IMG/VR virus record: IMGVR_UViG_3300046411_000168
Span: 1 to 22,768 of that record
Source: a virus
DNA: 22,768 nt
Direction: 5' to 3' (one strand)
Under the pieces are notes generated by a model that did no database searches, was not told the DNA's origin, and worked only from the letters and a program-made list of their open reading frames with translations. Positions 9,001 through 13,950 of the stretch are shown here, piece after piece. The number at the start of each line of letters is the position of its first letter. Position 1 is the first letter of the stretch. The position numbers and the translations under genes are program-made.

Positions 9001-9698
9001 TAAAACAAGCAGCTACACGATATGTAGATGAGATTATAATGGCTCCTAATCCTGTAAATAGACCTCTATGGATGTCAAGTCCTGTCTGGGCATTTGCTGC
9101 ACAATTAAAAAGTTTTATGTTTGTATTTGGTAATACAATAGGTATGAAATTTATAAGAGGTGTTATGGGTAAAAATGTAAGACCTACTGAAAGAACAGCA
9201 ACATTATTTAGAATGGCTTTAGCTATGACTTTAATTATAGGTGTGTCTCAATTTACAGATTTAATTAAAGAAATGTTTAAAAGTATGAACTCAGATGACC
9301 CTGTTAGAACTTTTGACGATTTAACTAGAAAGAAAAAAAAGTATGGTCAAGATAGTTTATTTGAATCTATAGCAAGAACTAATATATTTGGTCCTACCAC
9401 TTCAATTAAACTTGCACTTGATGGTTATAAATATGGTAGTAGTCCATTAGTGTCATTATTATTAGGACCTTTTGGAAGTAGTGTAGATAAGATATTAATA
9501 GGTGCAGGAGAAGCTATGGGAACTGGTAAATCAAAAAGACTTGCTAGAGCAATAGCTGATAGTACACCTATACTTAATCAAAATCGTGAAGCAAAAGCTG
9601 AGTTTGTAAAAATATTAGCAGGTGAAGATAAAAATTATAATGACATATTTGAATTTAGAAATGATTTAAATTTAGATGAATATTTTGGAGTAAGATAA
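6090..9698 (+). CDS. Giant internal virion / DNA-ejection protein, 1202 aa, with membrane segments
   Basis: The largest gene in the window. Residues about 105-165 are Gly/Ala/Ile-rich and hydrophobic, enough for one or two membrane passes or a glycine-zipper region. Residues about 295-450 are Lys/Glu-rich with heptad-like spacing (coiled coil). Residues about 793-818 and 1036-1058 are further hydrophobic stretches of 22-26 residues. The C-terminal third is helical and basic. This is the architecture expected of a gp16-like podoviral core protein that inserts into the host envelope during genome entry. I see no convincing lytic transglycosylase motif, so the muralytic activity of T7 gp16 cannot be claimed. 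The ATG follows the previous stop by three bases with only a weak Shine-Dalgarno, so coupling is likely. The stop overlaps the next ATG (TAATG). Confidence 0.6.
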   Translation: MSNIPIVSDEEFEKLKESQTNDANSFSSLTGTAFNQAKQTIYEAADAVGTAIESKTGDTSFTDFLQNFGREGSAEVQQELDRTPSPTLTTSLFDIKNKDDALQFGKYGLATGLGSAPIGIGGYAAMRTLAAPLFGAGPIGIALGTLLSVSPIVAMSIGEIFKSAKDKGASEEDAAIGAIKYGLGAGLVDSVFARKVVSTIFDPVKADTIVKDITKDSFTKAAVKNTASLGATGGVTEATQAAISEVGSNQAAGLKTDLKELGKQAVNEGAIGTIFGSAAGLTTSPIAKLQKDAIIEQKKDEDLYSQIQDKIKQEDAENANIIESSTKEIEDLKLKLDKVKKTKRTISPRKLKREGRLEGELFSLQKTFEEITPTSTEQFNNLNPFEKRKIRELDKKIKKKEEELEMIRLEKTTFKGLPKELKKRQAELQSQIDSKKEALGKAKEKNPFKSELFIMPEPETLLGKGLRKLGEKDVPFLSSPARGLSATIDGLFNRATTPIKRRALELYKKNPNSDEATFLLRTSSDLETFHPAYLQRAGTYNAKLRNALDKIAPAFKTGLKDLASLVVDIKEISGKDSKLIFDGITKGEDFLKSKMGNTKKYESLVSVVRPLKELLDEVGTDAKNAGIDIQLRKNYFPVQYDLSDRKKETIFREEGLKNGINKNELENIITNIKEQGGFYFTNFYGEQFRKNKFSERNPNSNLEFTRKLPEPMIDALADKGVVNTNILEVLPSYLMKAAKDIEYEARFKNVDKRAETLLNQNKISDTEYNRIGNTLQAILGKYGTSVPSSLRSPYQFALSAGYILTLPFAALTALAEPLILLSRAKPGSALKSAIQLPVNAFRRTARIFLPRLKKADSEKAFDEMMYGLDGALTERMNASSAIEIPQRLSQQFFKTTMLTQVTQLSRQMAFDSFKSELKNDIKKIRNINPETLEAFDIKRKYREVGIPDIISTVKNLENKPIENIIRQSPMIKQAATRYVDEIIMAPNPVNRPLWMSSPVWAFAAQLKSFMFVFGNTIGMKFIRGVMGKNVRPTERTATLFRMALAMTLIIGVSQFTDLIKEMFKSMNSDDPVRTFDDLTRKKKKYGQDSLFESIARTNIFGPTTSIKLALDGYKYGSSPLVSLLLGPFGSSVDKILIGAGEAMGTGKSKRLARAIADSTPILNQNREAKAEFVKILAGEDKNYNDIFEFRNDLNLDEYFGVR

Positions 9699-9931
9699 TG
9701 AGTAATAATGATTCGTTAGAAGCACGACTAGCTGCACTTGAAGCACGTAATGAAGAGCAACACAAAGAGGTTGCTAATAAACTAGAAGTTGCTTTTCAAT
9801 TAATTAATAAACAGACAGAGATTATATCAGGACTCAGAGCAGATATTGCAAGAGGTTCAGGTGCTATTAAGATGTTGTTTATTGTAGGTGCTGCACTAGG
9901 ACTAGTGTATACGTGGATTAAGATGATATGA
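9698..9931 (+). CDS. XhlA/holin-like small protein: coiled coil plus C-terminal membrane segment
   Basis: A 77-residue protein. Residues 5-50 form an amphipathic helix with repeated Leu-Glu-Ala-Arg spacing (coiled coil). Residues about 55-75 form one hydrophobic membrane segment ending in Trp-Ile-Lys-Met-Ile. This layout is typical of haemolysin XhlA-type and similar small phage lysis-accessory proteins. It is the first of three small overlapping membrane-protein genes that close the late operon, which fits a lysis or membrane-remodelling role. The start shares a base with the preceding stop, and the stop overlaps the next gene as ATGA. The topology is seen; the lysis role is inferred. Confidence 0.55.
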   Translation: MSNNDSLEARLAALEARNEEQHKEVANKLEVAFQLINKQTEIISGLRADIARGSGAIKMLFIVGAALGLVYTWIKMI

Positions 9932-10140
9932 AGTGGTGGAATAAACTTAAACAAAAGTTTAAAGATGCAGATAATATCATTGATTTTAGTGTGGACATAC
10001 TCATTGTTATATTTGACGTAATGACTACACCATTATTAATACCTATTCGTATAGGTAAATATTATATCAAAGGATTTTTTAAATCAATGTGTAAAAAATT
10101 TTTAAAGAAAACTTATCATAGGTTGTATGATGACAAATAA
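9928..10140 (+). CDS. Small basic membrane protein (possible lysis accessory)
   Basis: A 70-residue protein with a basic N-terminus (Lys/Trp-rich), one hydrophobic stretch at about residues 18-42 interrupted by Asp and Pro, and a strongly basic C-terminal third. It has no lipobox and no clear signal peptidase site. The ATGA overlap with the upstream gene shows it is co-translated. It could be a holin-like or antiholin-like protein, or an inner-membrane spanin-like component; nothing in the sequence decides. It lies directly before a further tiny membrane ORF and the block terminator. Confidence 0.45.
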   Translation: MKWWNKLKQKFKDADNIIDFSVDILIVIFDVMTTPLLIPIRIGKYYIKGFFKSMCKKFLKKTYHRLYDDK

Positions 10141-10243
10141 AATTATTATAACTTTACTTTTAATTGAGATAGCTTTACATTTAGCTGAGATTGCGTTTGA
10201 CTTACACGCACATTATGGATTACAAGAACTGTTATATGGATAG
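10127..10243 (+). CDS. Short hydrophobic peptide (38 aa), last gene of the late operon
   Basis: A short reading frame that overlaps the end of the 70-residue gene by 14 bases in a different frame. It begins with tandem ATGs (10127 and 10130) preceded by ATAGG, and ends at TAG 10241-10243. The peptide has a Lys near the start, then about 20 mostly hydrophobic residues rich in Ile and Leu with Glu at 14 and 21, then a His/Tyr-containing tail, the pattern of a single membrane helix. It continues the chain of overlapping small membrane genes and ends 20 bases before the A-tract of the terminator, so it fills otherwise empty sequence. It was found by reading the frame by hand; real expression is inferred. 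Confidence 0.5.
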   Translation: MMTNKIIITLLLIEIALHLAEIAFDLHAHYGLQELLYG

Positions 10244-10262
10244 CCAACTGTGAAAATTGGAC

Positions 10263-10303
10263 AAAAAAATACCCCTAGTTATTAAGTTAGCTAGGGGTTT
10301 TTT
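10263..10303. terminator. Bidirectional intrinsic terminator between convergent blocks
   Basis: Stem arms at 10272-10281 and 10288-10297 (CCCCTAGTTA paired with TAGCTAGGGG, one G-U pair) enclose a six-base loop. An A7 tract lies on the left (10263-10269) and a T6 tract on the right (10298-10303), so a U-tract follows the hairpin whichever strand is read. It sits exactly between the end of the plus-strand late genes and the end of the minus-strand genes, where both transcripts must stop. The structure is read directly from the sequence. Confidence 0.92.
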
Positions 10304-10305
10304 AT

Positions 10306-10521
10306 TTACTTATCAGATTTATTTTCAATCTTTAGTTCAGACATTTCGTCTTTCACTTCTTTTATTTCTTTTTCATAATGCTCTTTTTGTTCTACAAGAT
10401 AATCTAATCTAGCTTGCAGTTTCTTTTGTTGAGCTTCCTGATACATTTTATCAGATACGACCATTACTCTTGGTCTCATTAAATCAAAATGATTATAGAA
10501 CATGTTGTCCAATAACATCAT
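10306..10521 (-). CDS. Small hypothetical coiled-coil protein
   Basis: A 71-residue protein. The first 25 residues are mixed and include a Met-Arg-Pro-Arg-Val-Met-Val-Val stretch. Residues 28-65 are a highly charged Lys/Glu helix likely to form a coiled coil. A very good AAAAGGAGA precedes the tandem ATG. It is the last gene of the minus-strand block, its stop abutting the shared terminator. I do not recognise a family. A 29-codon frame upstream ends across its ATG (ATGA), so it may be translationally coupled. Confidence 0.6.
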   Translation of the reverse strand: MMLLDNMFYNHFDLMRPRVMVVSDKMYQEAQQKKLQARLDYLVEQKEHYEKEIKEVKDEMSELKIENKSDK

Positions 10522-10607
10522 AGTATTTCTCCTTTTAGTTTATTATCCCTATCATTAGGCAATAATGTTGTAGTTAAACTAGATGAAAGCCATACCTTAG
10601 AAAGCAT
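10518..10607 (-). CDS. Possible 29-aa small peptide between pqqA-like gene and coiled-coil gene
   Basis: A frame starting at ATG 10607 (or GTG 10616) and ending in TGA at 10520-10518, which overlaps the ATG of the downstream gene in the ATGA form typical of coupled phage genes. The peptide begins with a Val-Trp-Leu-Ser-Ser-Ser segment followed by a Thr/Leu-rich part and a charged C-terminus. The ribosome site before it is weak (GGTGTGAG). A perfect 7-bp inverted repeat (10588-10594 with 10607-10613) would bury its start. The overlap and tight fit favour a gene; the weak ribosome site and short length argue against one. Confidence 0.35.
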   Translation of the reverse strand: MLSKVWLSSSLTTTLLPNDRDNKLKGEIL

Positions 10608-10613
10608 ATGGCT
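10588..10613 (-). promoter_or_regulatory. RNA hairpin covering a small-gene start
   Basis: An inverted repeat AGCCATA / TATGGCT with a 12-base loop lies downstream of the pqqA-like gene. On the minus-strand transcript it spans the ATG at 10607 and part of its weak ribosome site. No U-tract of terminator length follows, so it is more likely an mRNA 3'-end stabiliser or a translational block than a terminator. The pairing is seen; the role is inferred. Confidence 0.35.
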
Positions 10614-10634
10614 CACACCAAAAAATAAATGCTA

Positions 10635-10715
10635 TTACTTTTCAGCACAAGCATATGAGTTGATTTCTAAACCTACAGAAATTTCTGCGATAATAGGTTT
10701 TTTCCATGCAGTCAT
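10635..10715 (-). CDS. pqqA: PqqA-like pyrroloquinoline quinone precursor peptide
   Basis: A 26-residue peptide that is almost entirely PqqA family. It has an N-terminal Trp-Lys-Lys-Pro (W4-P7), then Ala-Glu-Ile-x-Val-Gly (A10-G15), then Glu-Ile-Asn-Ser-Tyr (E17-Y21) and an Ala-Cys-Ala-Glu-Lys end. In known PqqA peptides the Glu and Tyr in the E-x-x-x-Y motif are cross-linked by the radical-SAM enzyme PqqE, with chaperone PqqD, and become the atoms of PQQ. The A-C-A-E type ending most resembles, from memory, alphaproteobacterial PqqA. A near-perfect ribosome site (AAGGAGAAA, inside the end of the holin gene) lies before the ATG, one base after the holin stop. Tandem stops TAA-TAG end it. No pqqB-F gene is visible, so host enzymes would be needed. 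It could support PQQ-dependent dehydrogenases during infection or act as a decoy substrate. Confidence 0.85.
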   Translation of the reverse strand: MTAWKKPIIAEISVGLEINSYACAEK

Positions 10716-10716
10716 A

Positions 10717-11088
10717 TTATTTCTCCTTCCATGTTTTAATTCCTTTCTCAGCACCTCTACTTATGATGTAGCCACCAATACCAATCTGTAATAAATCAAA
10801 CAGTTTCATAATAACTTCGTCTGATAAATTTTCAGGATGTATTCCAAACCAATACATAAATAAAAGTAACAAGAAAGATACCATAGTCAATGGTCTCCAA
10901 TTACGTTGTAACCAACCTTCACCTTTAGCTTCAGCAACCACTACAGATGCAGCAGCTTTTTCTATATCTGCTGAGTGCGTAACTAGTGCTTTGTTTAATT
11001 CTGATTGAGCCTTTGCTTGAGCAGCTTTATCAGGAATTATTCTATCAATTACTTTGCCCAAAATAGGTGCAATCATTGGTAATAACAT
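10717..11088 (-). CDS. Holin, 3-TM holin family type
   Basis: A 123-residue protein. Residues 1-15 are hydrophobic, followed by an Ile-Ile-Pro-Asp-Lys segment and a Lys/Ala/Glu-rich helix (about 20-55). The hallmark Gly-Trp-Leu-Gln-Arg-Asn-Trp-Arg-Pro-Leu-Thr-Met (58-69) leads into a membrane helix (about 68-84), and a second one lies near residues 98-112 before a basic tail. This matches the phage 3-TM holin family (GTA_holin_3TM-like), which forms the inner-membrane lesion that lets lysis proceed. A GGGAGAAAT lies just upstream of the ATG. The pqqA-like gene follows one base after the stop and uses a ribosome site inside this gene, so the two are coupled. No endolysin is adjacent. Confidence 0.75.
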   Translation of the reverse strand: MLLPMIAPILGKVIDRIIPDKAAQAKAQSELNKALVTHSADIEKAAASVVVAEAKGEGWLQRNWRPLTMVSFLLLLFMYWFGIHPENLSDEVIMKLFDLLQIGIGGYIISRGAEKGIKTWKEK

Positions 11089-11110
11089 AATATTTCTCCC
11101 ATTTATATGT

Positions 11111-11116
11111 ATTATA
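11111..11116 (-). promoter_or_regulatory. Candidate -10 box upstream of holin
   Basis: A perfect TATAAT (minus strand) lies in the 40-base gap before the holin gene, about 22 bases from its ATG. The region 17 bases upstream is a T-run rather than a recognisable -35, and there is no extended TG. It could start a holin-pqqA transcript, but in sequence this AT-rich a lone TATAAT is weak evidence. Confidence 0.25.
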
Positions 11117-11128
11117 ACTCAAATCTAT

Positions 11129-11704
11129 TTAGAAAAAAAGAGTAATTTTATTATTTTTGTTCATCTTACATTTACCTTCAAGACATACTAAGTCATTGTT
11201 TTCAATAAGTTTTTCATAATACTTATGTAAAGGTTTAGTATAAAAATAAAAGTAACCTTCATACATAGGTATATAATATTTTTTAGTGCCAGGTCTATTA
11301 TAATAGAACAAAGCTGAACTTGATTCACCAGTATATATAGGTAAAACAAAGTAAGCATCTGCATTATGAGATGGTGTGTAGTAAGTCCCATTATTTTGTA
11401 TAATATCAAATGCAGGTGATGAATATGTATCTTCAAATGTTAAATCATCAACATATAAATTATTTAATACCTGTTTTACTTTAAATAATAATGATGGAAA
11501 CTTTTCAAATATGATAGGATTATTTGTCAAGCATTTATCTTTATAACTATCTTCATTATCTTTATCTTCTTTTCCTGAACCTAATGATAACCTGTTAGAA
11601 TAAAGTGACCAAGATTCTTTTAAATTTATAACTGATTTATAGATTGTTTGACAATCTTTATACTCTATAAAATCTTTAATCGTTATTGAAGAGAGTATTT
11701 TCAT
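11129..11704 (-). CDS. Hypothetical protein, possible Fe(II)/2-oxoglutarate oxygenase-like fold
   Basis: I place the start at ATG 11704, giving 191 residues, because an AAGGAA lies ten bases before it. The longer frame to 11815 would only add antisense-like residues inside the upstream gene. The overlap with the upstream stop is 29 bases. The protein shows an N-terminal helical part, then a Pro-Ala-Phe-Asp-Ile-Ile strand, a Ser-His-Asn-Ala-Asp segment, a Phe-Tyr-Tyr strand, and a Tyr-Phe-Tyr...Leu-His-Lys-Tyr-Tyr C-terminal region. This order of strand, His/Asp, and late His resembles double-stranded beta-helix oxygenases found beside phage sugar-transfer genes. However, the first motif is H-x-x-D rather than H-x-D and no distal Arg is obvious. 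I regard the fold as possible and the activity as unproven. Confidence 0.45.
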   Translation of the reverse strand: MKILSSITIKDFIEYKDCQTIYKSVINLKESWSLYSNRLSLGSGKEDKDNEDSYKDKCLTNNPIIFEKFPSLLFKVKQVLNNLYVDDLTFEDTYSSPAFDIIQNNGTYYTPSHNADAYFVLPIYTGESSSALFYYNRPGTKKYYIPMYEGYFYFYTKPLHKYYEKLIENNDLVCLEGKCKMNKNNKITLFF

Positions 11705-13949
11705 ATTTAGGATGTTCCTTTCTACCCCCAGTTTTCCACAACTCAGAAACAAGAGTACCCTCACCATATAGTTCCATGTGCATATCAACATCTTGTCTTT
11801 GAAATAACTTTTCACAATCTTGTGCCATAGCTAGTAGCTCACCTGTAGTCCAGAACTTCTTATTATTTGTGGTAACGTGTAAGTATTTACCTTTACCTGT
11901 TGAACTATCAACTGCATCTTTATCTTTAGGTTCATCCATTGAACAATCAAAACCATATAGCTTAAAGTTTCTAAATCCTAATGTATGTCCAACACTAATT
12001 GCTCTCATTGCTGCACAAGTACCACCAGTTAATAGAACTGTATCATCAGGTATACCTAAGTCTTTTGGTATAGTAACTTTATTATCTGTATTTTTTTCAA
12101 CAATAGCATCTGAGTAAGCATTCCATCCTACTATCTTTGCATTTTTATTTTTTAAATATTCTACAACTGAGGTATCAGTCATAGATGATACAAAAAATAT
12201 AGTCTCTTTAGGTATCTCTTTAAATAATTCTTTGCGAACAATACCATGTGTGCTTGTACCTTCAATAGGTCTAGGGTCAAGTATGTTACATGCCCAAGGA
12301 ACTATACCTTCTTTTAAAAGCATAGGTAATGAATGTTTAACACACATAATTTTATCTTTAGTTGATTTAAGATAGTCTCTGTAGTTTAAAAAAGAACTAC
12401 CACCTGATACTATATTAAGTATCTCTCCATGTGGTCTAGCTTTGATTAACCATTTATTAATTGACTGCACATTATTTTTTATATTGTTTCTAATATAATC
12501 AGTAGGCATACAGTCTTTTGGTTTAACAATTATTGGAACGTGATTGAAACTTTCAGGGAGTTTATCAAGATTAGATTTATGAAGAACAACAGCAAGATGA
12601 GTAACACCACCACCTGCCACTGGGTCATTAGATGGAAGAACTTTTTTGCGTAGCTTTTTATCAAGGGCATCAAATACTTTATTAGTTCCTTTATGTTCAT
12701 CAACAACTTCCTTTCCTTTGTCATCTTTAGTAAAGTAATCGTCAAACACAACAACAGGTAAATCTTTTGTCATATTATAATCGTGTTGAACAGTATCAAA
12801 ACTATGTCCACCATCAAGATAAGCTATATCAAAATCTTTTTGTTGTGTTAGTGTTACTTTAGTATCACCTTTAACTAATTTAAATTCAAAGTCTTTGTTC
12901 ATTTTATCTTTAACAAAAGTTTTAAATTCTTTTAGTCTATTATTAACTGCTTCATAAAGATTGTGTGGTTTAGTATTCATCTCAGTTGCATCAGTATATT
13001 CATCTGCATCTTCAAATAAATCATAACCTTCATAATAAACTTTATCTACGTTGTCAAAAGCTGCCAGTGCCATTTCAATAGCACGACCACCATTCCATGT
13101 ACCTGTCTCCAGTATTCTTGAAAACTTGTAATGTCTGATGACATCTGCCAGTTGCTTATACCTCTTTGGACCAACGACATCAGGTGTGGTCTTATCAGAT
13201 AACAAGTCCTTCCTATTACCTTTGAAATGCTCAAAGTAATCTGCCAAAGGAGAATTATTAAACGCATCTAAACCTCTCACGTCAGGTGTTAAACTATGTT
13301 TCTTTAAACCATGTGCACCATAGATATTAAATAATCTTTCAAAGATAAATCCATCATGCCATTCTCTATATGAAAGAACTTCGTGACTATTATAAAGACC
13401 TCTCATATCTCCTAGTAAATCAAGGGGTGGGATAGTATTAAGATTAAAAGCCATGAAAGATGTTTCACTATAGTCCACATCTTTCCTACCTAAGTGGACG
13501 AGTTCAGAACCTAGGGGAATGATTCCAAACAAGTCTTGTTTATTAACAGGCTTTCTAAGGATAATGTCAGCATCTAACCAAACTACCCACCCTACTTGTA
13601 CACTCTTTTCTACCAACTTGAAGGAGAAGTCAGTCAGAGCATACACTTTGTGACACCATTTAATGGCATCTAATCTCCAGTTATAAGGCATCTTACCACC
13701 TTCAGTACCATCATGAAGTTTCATTTCTTCACGATAGGTAATCATTTCGTCTACCTCATTAAGATTTCTAAATGTTATCTTTTCTGTTTTAGGAAACTCT
13801 TTTATCTGTTCATCAGTAAAGTCATGATAGTAAGCAGTTAAATGTAAATCATCAGCCATATATTTGACAACTGAGTCAATCATTTTCTTTGCATAAGTTT
13901 CCCATCCTTTAGGATTAAAGGACGTAACGATATTTATTGTGTCTTTCAT
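11676..13949 (-). CDS. Three-domain fusion: glycosyltransferase, methyltransferase-like, DUF115/MAF-like
   Basis: A 757-residue protein. Domain 1 (about 1-250) is a nucleotide-sugar transferase-like fold with a D-x-D motif (Asp126-Ala-Asp128 in Val-Val-Trp-Leu-Asp-Ala-Asp). Domain 2 (about 255-465) is class I methyltransferase-like, with Glu-Thr-Gly-Thr-Trp-Asn-Gly-Gly (281-288) as the cofactor loop and a Leu-Asp-Gly-Gly-His-Ser-Phe-Asp segment (378-385). Domain 3 (about 468-740) resembles the DUF115 / MAF_flag10 family: Ile-Val-Ser-Gly-Gly-Ser-Ser (513-519), Lys-His-Ser-Leu-Pro (538-542), Leu-Thr-Gly-Gly-Thr-Cys-Ala-Ala (640-647) and Leu-Tyr-Gly-Phe-Asp-Cys-Ser (664-670). Relatives of domain 3 act on glycans or glycosylated flagellin. 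The start follows the upstream stop by one base. Together the domains suggest synthesis or decoration of a glycan on virion, DNA or host surface; the target is unknown. Confidence 0.7.
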   Translation of the reverse strand: MKDTINIVTSFNPKGWETYAKKMIDSVVKYMADDLHLTAYYHDFTDEQIKEFPKTEKITFRNLNEVDEMITYREEMKLHDGTEGGKMPYNWRLDAIKWCHKVYALTDFSFKLVEKSVQVGWVVWLDADIILRKPVNKQDLFGIIPLGSELVHLGRKDVDYSETSFMAFNLNTIPPLDLLGDMRGLYNSHEVLSYREWHDGFIFERLFNIYGAHGLKKHSLTPDVRGLDAFNNSPLADYFEHFKGNRKDLLSDKTTPDVVGPKRYKQLADVIRHYKFSRILETGTWNGGRAIEMALAAFDNVDKVYYEGYDLFEDADEYTDATEMNTKPHNLYEAVNNRLKEFKTFVKDKMNKDFEFKLVKGDTKVTLTQQKDFDIAYLDGGHSFDTVQHDYNMTKDLPVVVFDDYFTKDDKGKEVVDEHKGTNKVFDALDKKLRKKVLPSNDPVAGGGVTHLAVVLHKSNLDKLPESFNHVPIIVKPKDCMPTDYIRNNIKNNVQSINKWLIKARPHGEILNIVSGGSSFLNYRDYLKSTKDKIMCVKHSLPMLLKEGIVPWACNILDPRPIEGTSTHGIVRKELFKEIPKETIFFVSSMTDTSVVEYLKNKNAKIVGWNAYSDAIVEKNTDNKVTIPKDLGIPDDTVLLTGGTCAAMRAISVGHTLGFRNFKLYGFDCSMDEPKDKDAVDSSTGKGKYLHVTTNNKKFWTTGELLAMAQDCEKLFQRQDVDMHMELYGEGTLVSELWKTGGRKEHPKYENTLFNND

Positions 13950-13950
13950 A

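Noticed and set aside
10244-10262. Short inverted repeat CCAA/TTGG before the block terminator
   Set aside because: Four base pairs only; too weak to call next to a strong terminator.
10618-10650. Possible terminator hairpin overlapping the end of the pqqA-like gene (AUGCU/AGCAU or UGCUG/UAGCA before a U-rich stretch)
   Set aside because: Only five base pairs, few GC pairs and a large or competing loop; expected often in AT-rich DNA.
11705-11815. Longer N-terminus for the oxygenase-like gene
   Set aside because: The extra 37 residues lie wholly within the C-terminal coding sequence of the three-domain fusion, and a better ribosome site precedes ATG 11704.
11869-12117. Plus-strand frame of 82 codons
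   Set aside because: Shadow of the well-supported three-domain gene on the opposite strand; no ribosome site or promoter.
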